Part shown: positions 42,809 to 50,104 of the stretch, piece by piece
Layout: each line of letters opens with the position of its first letter
Numbering within the stretch: position 1 is the first letter of the stretch
Source of the DNA: an uncultured Sterolibacterium sp.
Lineage (GTDB): Bacteria; Pseudomonadota; Gammaproteobacteria; Burkholderiales; Rhodocyclaceae
Direction of reading: 5' to 3'
NCBI GenBank assembly: GCA_903904605.1
Contig: CAIVDC010000001.1
Coordinates: 62,001-126,000, forward strand
DNA: 64,000 nucleotides
Made by a program: the position numbers and the translations under genes
Notes under the pieces: model-generated
Told to the model about the DNA's origin: nothing
What the model saw: only the letters and a program-made list of their open reading frames with translations
Databases searched by the model: none

Positions 42809-43321
42809 CTATGCGCCGAACCGGCAAGGATCAATACGCGCCGACGCGTATGCGCCTGGAACCAGCCAGCGCGCGGCCCAAGCGAGCGCCGCGTCGAGGT
42901 GGGTGGCGGCCGCGCCGCTCAATGCCTCGCCCAGTTCGAAGCGTTCGCCGCGGATGGCCAGCAGTTGTGTCGGCGGCGGCGGCGAGCCGGTGAGGTCGAG
43001 ATAGACCTGAAGCAGCGCCTGGGCGCTCAGGTAATGCGTGCTGATGCTGGCGTCGCGCGCGGGCGCGACGGCCGACACCGAGAACGGGGGGTTGCAGGTG
43101 ATGCAGGCATCCACCAAGAGGATGCGCGCCCGCCCGGCCAGATCGAGCGCGTGCTCGATCTGCAGCTGGAAATCGGTGAGTGCTTCGAAATTCGGCCACT
43201 CAGGGTGATCGGCGGCGAGCGCGGCCAGCCGTTCGATGAAGCAGGGGCCGAGGGCGTCGTCGCCGCGGCTGGGATTGCCCCATGCGAAGACCAGGGTCGC
43301 CGCGGTCATCGTTCCGCTCAT
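42809..43321 (-). CDS. hoxW: Hydrogenase maturation protease
   Basis: 170 aa member of the HyaD/HoxW peptidase family. It contains the nickel-recognising acidic residue in AWGNPSRGDDALGP near the N-terminus, ILLVDACITC and STHYLSAQALL. It clips the C-terminal tail of HoxH after nickel insertion. The start overlaps the hoxH stop (ATGA); a second ATG is at 43309. Its position directly behind hoxH parallels Cupriavidus hoxFUYHW. No hyp genes for metal-centre assembly occur in the window. Confidence 0.85.
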   Translation of the reverse strand: MSGTMTAATLVFAWGNPSRGDDALGPCFIERLAALAADHPEWPNFEALTDFQLQIEHALDLAGRARILLVDACITCNPPFSVSAVAPARDASISTHYLSAQALLQVYLDLTGSPPPPTQLLAIRGERFELGEALSGAAATHLDAALAWAARWLVPGAYASARIDPCRFGA

Positions 43322-44814
43322 GGCTGCTCGCTGCCTTCCGCCGCGCGGCAGAGGCGGCTGACTTCCTCTCCTTCGGCATCGTACAAAAGCACTTCCAGCG
43401 GCATCCGCCCCAGCGCGTGGGTGGCGCAGGAGAGACAGGGATCGAAGGCTCTGATCGCCACTTCGATGTGGTTGAGCAGCCCTTCGCTGAGGCGCCGGCC
43501 GTCGAGGTAGGTCCTGGCGACCTCCCGCACGGCGCAGTTCATGGCCTGGTTGTTGTGCGTGGTCGACACGATCAGGTTGGCCATCGCCACCAGATCGTTG
43601 TCGTCGACGCGGTAGTGATGAATCAGCGTGCCGCGCGGTGCCTCGACGACGCCGACGCCCTCGGCGACGCGCCGGCCGCCGGCGGTCAACTGGTCTCCCT
43701 GCAAGGCCTCGTCGGCGAGCAGAATTGAGATCGTCTCGGCGGCGAAGAGCATTTCGATCATGCGCGCCCAATGGTAGGCGAGAGTGGCGTGCAGCGGCCC
43801 GCTTCTGCCGTTCTCTCCGGCGTAGGACAGAAACTCCTGACGCTCCGCCTCGGCCAGGGGCGTGCTTATGCGATCGCAGTTCTGCACCCGCGCCAACGGT
43901 CCAACGCGATACCAGCCCTGCTCTTCACCCAGGCTCGCGAGATAGGGGAACTTCATGTAAGTCCAGGGCTTCACTGCTTCGCTTATCAACCCGCCGTAGT
44001 CCTGATAGTCGGCGCGGTCGACGATCAGCTTGCCGTCGGCATCGCGGGCGCGCAGGTGGCCGTGATAGAGATCGAGGCTGCCGTCGGCGGCGACCAGGCT
44101 CAGGGAGTTGGCGCGGAAGTTGGCGAAGCTGTCATAGAGGGCGGGGTTCTGACGGTGCAGCTGCTTGATGATCTGCACCGCTGCACGGCTCCAATCGACC
44201 ATCCGGGCGCTGTCGACAAGCAGGCCGTCGCGCTCCGCGGCGGACAGCGATTTGTTGACGCCGCCGGGAATGGAACCGGTGCCATGCACTCTCTTCCCCG
44301 CCGTGGCGCGGATCACTTCCTGGCCGAACTTGCGCAACAGTATGCCCATCCTGGCCGTTTCGGGATGGCTGGCTGCGACGCCGACGATGTTGCGCCGGGA
44401 AAGATCCGAATCGAAACCGAAGAGCAGGTCGGGCGATGCAAGATGGAAGAAATGCAGGGCATGCGATTGCAGGATCTGGCCGTAGTGCATCAGGCGTCGC
44501 AGTTTCTCCGCCGTCTCGGTCAACTGACGGGCACCGATGATGATGTCCATCGCCTTCGAGGCGGCGAGGTGGTGCGAGACCGGACAGATGCCGCAAAGGC
44601 GCTGCACCATCACCGGCACTTCCCAGTAGGGTCGGCCCTGGATGAACTTCTCGAAGCCGCGGAACTCGACGATATGCAGGCGCACCTGGCGCACCCGGTC
44701 GTCGTCGTCGAGCAGGATGCTCACCTTGCCATGGCCCTCGACGCGCGACAACGGATCGAGGGCGACGCGGCGCAGGCGCTCCGGGCGGGCGGCGGTTTCC
44801 AGTTCCAGGCTCAT
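43318..44814 (-). CDS. hoxH: NAD-reducing bidirectional hydrogenase, large subunit HoxH
   Basis: 498 aa group 3d [NiFe]-hydrogenase catalytic subunit. The four nickel-iron ligands are present in the N-terminal RLCGICPVSH (C74, C77) and the C-terminal DPCLSCATH (C460, C463). After H466 a 32-residue tail remains, the piece normally removed by HoxW. PLSRVEGHGKVSI is typical of the first motif region. It works with HoxY to split H2 or produce it, feeding the HoxFU diaphorase in the cytoplasm. It is seven bases after hoxY. Confidence 0.93.
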   Translation of the reverse strand: MSLELETAARPERLRRVALDPLSRVEGHGKVSILLDDDDRVRQVRLHIVEFRGFEKFIQGRPYWEVPVMVQRLCGICPVSHHLAASKAMDIIIGARQLTETAEKLRRLMHYGQILQSHALHFFHLASPDLLFGFDSDLSRRNIVGVAASHPETARMGILLRKFGQEVIRATAGKRVHGTGSIPGGVNKSLSAAERDGLLVDSARMVDWSRAAVQIIKQLHRQNPALYDSFANFRANSLSLVAADGSLDLYHGHLRARDADGKLIVDRADYQDYGGLISEAVKPWTYMKFPYLASLGEEQGWYRVGPLARVQNCDRISTPLAEAERQEFLSYAGENGRSGPLHATLAYHWARMIEMLFAAETISILLADEALQGDQLTAGGRRVAEGVGVVEAPRGTLIHHYRVDDNDLVAMANLIVSTTHNNQAMNCAVREVARTYLDGRRLSEGLLNHIEVAIRAFDPCLSCATHALGRMPLEVLLYDAEGEEVSRLCRAAEGSEQP

Positions 44815-44821
44815 GGAGGTT

Positions 44822-45358
44822 TCAGTCGTAATGGAGCAGGCCGCCGCCCAGCACCGGGGTGCGGCCGGCGAGAAGGTCGGTGAGGAATTTCCAGATCGCC
44901 TCCGCAGACGGCGGGCAACCGGGAAGAAAGTAATCAACGCGCACGATCTCGTGGATGGGATGCACCTTGTTCAAAGGCAACGGCAACTCGGGATCGTTGG
45001 GGATGGCGCTGCCCGGCGCCAGCCCCGGACGGCTCTGATAGACCTCTTCGAGAATATCGCGCAGATCGAAATGGTTGCGCTGCGCCGGCAGGCCGCCGTT
45101 AACCGCGCAGGCGCCCAGCGCGACGATGATCTTGCAATGCCTCCGGAACTCGCGCAGCACTTCGATGTTCTCCGCGTTGCAGACGCCTCCCTCGATCAGT
45201 CCGATGGCGCTGGGGCCGACAGTCTTGATGTCGTTGATCGGCGAGCGGTCGAACTCGACCTGCTGCATGAGATCGAGCAGGCGCAGATCGATGTCCAGCA
45301 GCGACATGTGGCAGCCGAAGCAACCGGCCAGCGAAGTCGTGGCGATCTTGATCTTCAC
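44822..45358 (-). CDS. hoxY: NAD-reducing hydrogenase, small subunit HoxY
   Basis: 178 aa. Cysteines C13 and C16 (AGCFGCHMSLLDID), C84 (ALGACAVNGG) and C148 (PGCPPSAE) bind the single proximal [4Fe-4S] cluster. The short form lacking a C-terminal domain for extra clusters is typical of HoxY. No Tat signal is present, consistent with a soluble cytoplasmic enzyme. It overlaps hoxU by four bases. Confidence 0.93.
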   Translation of the reverse strand: MKIKIATTSLAGCFGCHMSLLDIDLRLLDLMQQVEFDRSPINDIKTVGPSAIGLIEGGVCNAENIEVLREFRRHCKIIVALGACAVNGGLPAQRNHFDLRDILEEVYQSRPGLAPGSAIPNDPELPLPLNKVHPIHEIVRVDYFLPGCPPSAEAIWKFLTDLLAGRTPVLGGGLLHYD

Positions 45359-46116
45359 GTCGCCTCCGAAGGGCCGCCCCGAGGAGGAGGCGGGCCGGCA
45401 TTCGGCAGCCGCGTTGGCGGCGATGCCTCTTCTTCTGCGCTGATCGGCAGCTTGTCGTAGCGCCGCTCGCCGATCGGCACGGCGAAGCCGCGTCGTTTCT
45501 TCAGGATGACGCCGACCGGGCAGACGCCGGCGGCGTGGTCGGTGAGGCTCATGTCGGTGTCAGCGAGCTGGCCCGACAGACTGTTTACGATCAGATGGGT
45601 CTTGATGCCTCGTCCGGAAATGGCGAAGACATTCTTGCCATCGACGTCGCGACTGGCGCTGACGCAAAGTTCGCAGAGGATGCAGCGATTGAAGTCGAGC
45701 AGAAGGTCGGGATGCGAGGCGTCGACCGGCCGGTCTGGAAAGAAGTGATCGAAGTGCGGGCTCATCATTTTCAGTTCGTAGGCGCTGGCCTGCAGCTTGC
45801 AGGCTCCGCTCTTTTCACATGACGGGCAGAAGTGGTTGCCTTCGACGAAGAGCATCTGCAGCAGGGTGCGCCGCTTGTCGTCGAGCTCCGCTGTGCGGCT
45901 TTCGACACTCATGCCCTCGCGAGCCACCAGGGTGCACGCTGCCGCAAAATGTTCGCCGGCCTTGACCGTGCACAGCCTGCAGGAACCGTGCGGCCGGAAG
46001 TCAGGGTGCCAGCACAGGTGAGGGATATACCGGCCGGCGGCGCGTGCTGCCGCCATGATGGTCTGACCCGGGGTAAAGGGAATCGCCTCGCCGTCGAGAA
46101 GGAATACCGGGGTCAT
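45355..46116 (-). CDS. hoxU: NAD-reducing hydrogenase diaphorase, small subunit HoxU
   Basis: 253 aa. An N-terminal [2Fe-2S] ferredoxin domain (C35, C46, C49, C61) is followed by the His/Cys-ligated [4Fe-4S] region (EGNHFCPSCEKSGACKL) and two [4Fe-4S] sites (CILCELCVSA and GVCPVG), like the N-terminal part of NuoG. It relays electrons between HoxF and HoxY. The last 25 residues are Pro/Gly-rich and extend beyond the usual end. It overlaps hoxF and hoxY by four bases. Confidence 0.92.
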   Translation of the reverse strand: MTPVFLLDGEAIPFTPGQTIMAAARAAGRYIPHLCWHPDFRPHGSCRLCTVKAGEHFAAACTLVAREGMSVESRTAELDDKRRTLLQMLFVEGNHFCPSCEKSGACKLQASAYELKMMSPHFDHFFPDRPVDASHPDLLLDFNRCILCELCVSASRDVDGKNVFAISGRGIKTHLIVNSLSGQLADTDMSLTDHAAGVCPVGVILKKRRGFAVPIGERRYDKLPISAEEEASPPTRLPNAGPPPPRGGPSEAT

Positions 46117-47915
46117 TGTTCGTTCCCCAGATGCGCACCCGCGTCGTCGCGACCGGTCATCTGCCGGGCCTGAGAAAGTGCCTGGTCGAGATCGAAAGCC
46201 GGTTCGTACTCAAGGGAATGGAGTCGTTTCTCAAAGGCCGGGCGAAACTTGTTAAGGGTGTCGACCACCGCGTTGCAGGCGGAATGGCCGAGGCCGCAAT
46301 GGGCTGTCGACTGCATCAGGCGGTGCAGCTTGAACAGTTCGTTGATGTCGTAGGGCGAACCCTGGCCGGCCCCGATCTTGTCCATCAGCTTGCTTACCAG
46401 GGAGGTGCCGACACGGCAGGGGGTGCAGAAGCCGCAACTTTCGTGGGCGAAGAAATGGGCGAAGTTGCGCGCCACTTCGAACATGTCGCGGCCGGCGCCG
46501 AAGACCATGAATGCGCCGGCGCTGGGCAGATCCTCGAAGGCCAGGCGGCGGCCGAATTCGTCGGGCGCCACGCAGATGCCCGAAGGGCCGGAGACCTGCA
46601 CCGCCTGTGTACCGCTGGCGCCGGCATCGGTCAGCACCTGGGCAACGCTGACACCGAAGGGATATTCATAGATGCCCGGCCGGGCGCAGTCGCCGGAGAC
46701 GGAAATGAGCTTGGTGCCGGTGGATATCCCGCTGCCGACGGCGGCATACCGGTTGCCGCCGTTCTCGGCGATGAGGCAGGCGGCGGCCAAGGTCTCGACA
46801 TTGTTCACCGTCGTCGGCGCACCGAGGTAGCCATGCGTCACCGGAAAAGGCGGACGGCTGCGCGGCACGCCGCGGCTGCCTTCAAGGGATTCGATCAGGG
46901 CCGATTCCTCGCCGCAGACATAGGCGCCGACGCCCGCATGGATTTCGATGTCGAAGTGAAAGCCGGCGACCCCGAGTATGTCGCAGCCGAGCAGGCCGGC
47001 CGCTCGCCGCCTGGACAGGCCAGCGTCCAGCGATTCGAGCAGATAGCGGTATTCGCCGCGCAGATAAAGCAGACCCTGCCGGGCGCCGATGCAAAAGCCG
47101 GCGATGCTCATCCCTTCGAACACCATGTCCGCGTAGCGCGTCAACAGCACCCGGTCCTTGAAGGTGCCCGGCTCGCCCTCGTCGGCATTGCAGACCACGT
47201 AGCGGGCATTGCCCGGCGCATCGCGACAAGACAGCCACTTCTCTCCCGTGCTGAAACCGGCACCGCCGCGTCCGCGAAGTTTGGCTGTCCGGATTTCCTC
47301 CAGCATGGCGGCTGGCCCGCGCGCCAGCGCCGCGGCCAGAGCAGCGCCAGGCTTGAGCGGGTGATCGAGCAGGAGATCGCGGCGACGGATGTTGTCATCG
47401 ACCGCAAACCATTCCTGCGGCCAACTCTCTGCCGGTGCCCCGGCGCGAATGGCTTCAACCATGGCGCCGACCCGCTCGCGCGTCATGCGGGTAACGGGGC
47501 GGCCGTTGACCAGCAGGGCCGGGCCCTGGTCGCCCATGCCGATGCAGGAAGTGACGCCGACGCTCACTAGGCCGTCTTCGGATACGCGTCCCGGCTCGAT
47601 CCAGAGTTGGCGACACATTTCCTCGCAAAGTGCGACGCTGCCCTGCATGTGCTCGATGATGTTGTCGCTCCACAACACCCGGTAGCGTGCGCGCTCGCCA
47701 AGCTCGAGAAAGTGGTAGAAACCGGCAACGCCTGCCACTCTGGCATAGGGCAGCTTGAGTTCCTCACCGACCTTGGCCAGGACTTTGCCCGGCAGCTCAC
47801 CCAGGGCTTCTCCGATCTCGCGCAGGACTTGCACCAGCCGGGTGGCATCCTTGCGATACCGCTCCAAAATATCGGCCACGACCTCAGCCTGCCATGGCGC
47901 GATCGGCGTCTGCAT
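46113..47915 (-). CDS. hoxF: NAD-reducing hydrogenase diaphorase, large subunit HoxF
   Basis: 600 aa, nearly the length of Cupriavidus HoxF. The N-terminal NuoE-like domain (1-150) keeps only one of the four [2Fe-2S] ligands (C124 in TSCIGMGDQGP), as in that homologue. The NuoF-like part has the NADH site GRGGAGFSTG (215-224), the FMN site GAYVCGEESALIESLEG and the [4Fe-4S] motif ESCGFCTPCRVG. It exchanges electrons between NAD(H) and the hydrogenase module. The start at 47915 was chosen by length against the family; 47936 (MSPNRHS) is an alternative and neither has a strong ribosome binding site. Confidence 0.92.
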   Translation of the reverse strand: MQTPIAPWQAEVVADILERYRKDATRLVQVLREIGEALGELPGKVLAKVGEELKLPYARVAGVAGFYHFLELGERARYRVLWSDNIIEHMQGSVALCEEMCRQLWIEPGRVSEDGLVSVGVTSCIGMGDQGPALLVNGRPVTRMTRERVGAMVEAIRAGAPAESWPQEWFAVDDNIRRRDLLLDHPLKPGAALAAALARGPAAMLEEIRTAKLRGRGGAGFSTGEKWLSCRDAPGNARYVVCNADEGEPGTFKDRVLLTRYADMVFEGMSIAGFCIGARQGLLYLRGEYRYLLESLDAGLSRRRAAGLLGCDILGVAGFHFDIEIHAGVGAYVCGEESALIESLEGSRGVPRSRPPFPVTHGYLGAPTTVNNVETLAAACLIAENGGNRYAAVGSGISTGTKLISVSGDCARPGIYEYPFGVSVAQVLTDAGASGTQAVQVSGPSGICVAPDEFGRRLAFEDLPSAGAFMVFGAGRDMFEVARNFAHFFAHESCGFCTPCRVGTSLVSKLMDKIGAGQGSPYDINELFKLHRLMQSTAHCGLGHSACNAVVDTLNKFRPAFEKRLHSLEYEPAFDLDQALSQARQMTGRDDAGAHLGNEQ

Positions 47916-47968
47916 ACTGTGCCGGTTCGGAGACATCGATGGACTGCCTATCTTGGTCCCGCTGCAGC

Positions 47969-48391
47969 TTAACTCCCACGCCCGCCGTCGGCCGTTTCCG
48001 CCACGGGACGCACGATCAACGACAAACGGCCATGTCCCGCATTGTCGAGACAATTGAGGAATATTTCGCTGGTGAAATCACTGCCATCCTGAGTTACCGC
48101 GCGAAACCTGAAGCCGACGTGGCAAAGGAAGAACAGGTGCGGGTTAGGTTGGCCGTTCTGCATCAGATCGATCTCCTCGAACTGCGGCAACAGCATGGAA
48201 ATATGCCGCCAGACAAGCTCGCTGCGACGGTATCCGAACAAGGCCTCGCTGGCGCCGTTGCAGTCGCACACCATCCCCCGGTCGTCTAGCGTCAGAACCG
48301 CGACATCATCACCTGCTGCGGAGCAAACAACAGCACGACTGCCGGCTGGCGCCGCGCTGGCAGAGATCGATGTTGCGTGTTTTGCGGGCAT
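47969..48391 (-). CDS. Single PAS-domain protein upstream of hoxF
   Basis: 140 aa. Apart from an Ala/Ser-rich N-terminus the protein is one PAS domain (about 25-125): VAVLTLDDRGMVCDCNGASEALFGYRRSELVWRHISMLLPQF, then PHLFFLCHVGFRFRAVTQDGSDFTSEIFLN. There is no output domain. GGAGGG lies eight bases before the ATG. It is 53 bp upstream of hoxF in the same direction, so it is probably the first gene of the hydrogenase operon and may act as a redox or ligand sensor for it; this is inferred from position only. Confidence 0.75.
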   Translation of the reverse strand: MPAKHATSISASAAPAGSRAVVCSAAGDDVAVLTLDDRGMVCDCNGASEALFGYRRSELVWRHISMLLPQFEEIDLMQNGQPNPHLFFLCHVGFRFRAVTQDGSDFTSEIFLNCLDNAGHGRLSLIVRPVAETADGGRGS

Positions 48392-48508
48392 GCCCGGCGT
48401 CCCTCCATCCTGCTTACCGTTGCTGGGCTTTCACCTGAGAGTCCAAAAGGTGTCGCGCCAGGAACAATGTACGTGGATATCCGGCCGGCATGAATACGCG
48501 CCGACACG

Positions 48509-48524
48509 TAAGGGTGTGCCCTTA
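48509..48524. other. Small hairpin in the nhaD-hox intergenic region
   Basis: TAAGGG and CCCTTA form a 6-bp stem with a TGTG loop within the 195-bp gap. No T-tract follows. It lies next to TACGCGCCGACACGTA, an imperfect inverted repeat whose near-identical copy is in the 3' end of hoxW. The function is unknown. Confidence 0.3.
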
Positions 48525-48586
48525 TGGCCGGATCGCACGCCGAAGTGCATCGCGCAACCGGCGCGACTGCGCCGGCCCATGGCAAC

Positions 48587-49897
48587 TCAGTGTGCTGGGG
48601 AAGCGGCGGCGGCTGCCGGCAAGGTCTTGTGGGGCGCGTCGGGATGCCAGCCGAGCAGGACCAGCATGACGAAGAAGCCGACGACATAGGCAAGAGCCAC
48701 ATGCCAGCCGTGACGCAACCAAAGGCGCACCGACTTGGCCTCGGGAAACATGTTGGACAGGGCCACGCCAGCCGAGGACCCGAACCAGACCATCGAGCCG
48801 CCGAAGCCCACGGCATAGGCGAGAAAACCCCAGTCGTAGCCGCCCTGCTTCAGCGCCAGGGCTGTCAGTGGAATATTGTCGAAGATGGCCGAGACGAAAC
48901 CCAGTCCCAAGGCGGCCTGCCAAGAGGCAGGCGGTAGATGCTCGACTGGCATCATCGAGGCGCAGGTCACCAAGGAGAGGAGGAACACCGTACCCTTGAA
49001 AGTCTCGGGCAGCACCTCCCAGTCCGGTCGGCGCAGGCCGGGAGTGAGCAGGATCGCCAGCCACACCGCCACGCCGATAAAGGGAAAGCTGTCGGAGTAA
49101 GCCTTGAATTCGATGTTCACCACGAGGTTGGTGACCATGGCGAAGGTCAGGATCAGGGCGACGATGGCGACCCGGGCCCAATCGACATGGGTATGGTGGT
49201 GGCTGTCCTTGAGTATCGGGGAATAGGCATGCTGCTGCTTGGCGGCGACGACGCCGACTATGCACAGCGCCACCGCTGCCGCGGCATAGGCATCGAAGAC
49301 GATCGCCGGACTGACCCCGTCTATCCACATCATGGTCGTCGTCGTGTCGCCGACCACGCTGCCCGAGCCTCCGGCATTCGAGCATGCGACGATGGCGGCG
49401 AGATAGCCGATATGCACTTTAGCCTTGAACAACTGATGCGCCATCGCCCCGCCGATCAGTGCGGCGGCGATGTTGTCGAGAAAACTGGAGAGCACGAACA
49501 CCATCACCAGAAGCACGAAGCCGCCCTTCCAGTCGTTGGGCAGATATTTCGGCAACACCACCGGGACATGACTCTTCTCGAAGTGACGCGAGAGCAGGGC
49601 GAAGCCCATCAGCAGACAGAACAGGTTGGCCAGCATCACCCACTCGTGGCTTAGATGCTCGAGCAACCCGGGAGCCCCGTCACCGGTCTTGAAGCCGGTA
49701 TACGCCAGCTTATAGAGCGTAATGACAGACAAGCCGGTCAGGCCGACATAGAGCGTCTTGCCGTGGAACAGCATGACACCCAGGAGCGTCAGGGCGAACA
49801 GGAAGAATTCCGAGGGAATGCCGGCGATGGTCAAGCCGTCGCCGGCGTAGGCCGGTAGCGCGCTCAAGCACAGCAGGGTAAAGCCGAAGCGTCTCAC
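48587..49897 (-). CDS. NhaD/ArsB-type sodium:proton antiporter
   Basis: 436 aa with about twelve helices. The N-terminal signal-like segment is followed by the ion transporter superfamily core. SSFLDNIAAALIGGAMAHQLF and the paired IFDNIPLTALALKQGGYDWG carry the DN motifs seen in NhaD-type antiporters. NAGGSGSVVGDTTTTMMW is another diagnostic loop. It would exchange Na+ for H+ at the inner membrane. It is upstream of the hydrogenase operon in the same direction but separated by 195 bp. Confidence 0.83.
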   Translation of the reverse strand: MRRFGFTLLCLSALPAYAGDGLTIAGIPSEFFLFALTLLGVMLFHGKTLYVGLTGLSVITLYKLAYTGFKTGDGAPGLLEHLSHEWVMLANLFCLLMGFALLSRHFEKSHVPVVLPKYLPNDWKGGFVLLVMVFVLSSFLDNIAAALIGGAMAHQLFKAKVHIGYLAAIVACSNAGGSGSVVGDTTTTMMWIDGVSPAIVFDAYAAAAVALCIVGVVAAKQQHAYSPILKDSHHHTHVDWARVAIVALILTFAMVTNLVVNIEFKAYSDSFPFIGVAVWLAILLTPGLRRPDWEVLPETFKGTVFLLSLVTCASMMPVEHLPPASWQAALGLGFVSAIFDNIPLTALALKQGGYDWGFLAYAVGFGGSMVWFGSSAGVALSNMFPEAKSVRLWLRHGWHVALAYVVGFFVMLVLLGWHPDAPHKTLPAAAAASPAH

Positions 49898-50014
49898 GCA
49901 GTCTCTCGCCTTGGTGTCTGAGTCGATTCTATCAGACGCTGCCAGCCTGGAACGCTGCCGTAAGTGCTCAACGCGCAGAATCGGGCGCCGCCAAAATGAC
50001 TTCGCGCCTGGCTC

Positions 50015-50047
50015 GAAAAAAACCCGGAGGCGCTGCCGCCTCCGGGT
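50015..50047 (-). terminator. Rho-independent terminator of the decaheme cytochrome gene
   Basis: ACCCGGAGGCG (50022-50032) and CGCCTCCGGGT (50037-50047) form a perfect 11-bp stem with a 4-base loop. On the minus strand it is followed by a run of six T residues (50021-50016). It lies about 60 bases after the cytochrome stop. Confidence 0.85.
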
Positions 50048-50104
50048 CGTTTTGTTACGTCCGGCGGGCGGGACACGGCGAACCGTGTCCCCGTCGGATG
50101 AGGC

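Noticed and set aside
48430-48470. Sigma54 promoter (TGGCGCG...) for the hox operon
   Set aside because: The -24 half is plausible, but no GC doublet lies at the required spacing for the -12 element.
48392-48480. Glycine-riboswitch-like segment (CTCTCAGG) upstream of the PAS gene
   Set aside because: Only one short motif is present; the partner stem and the second conserved block are missing, and the downstream genes are unrelated to glycine.
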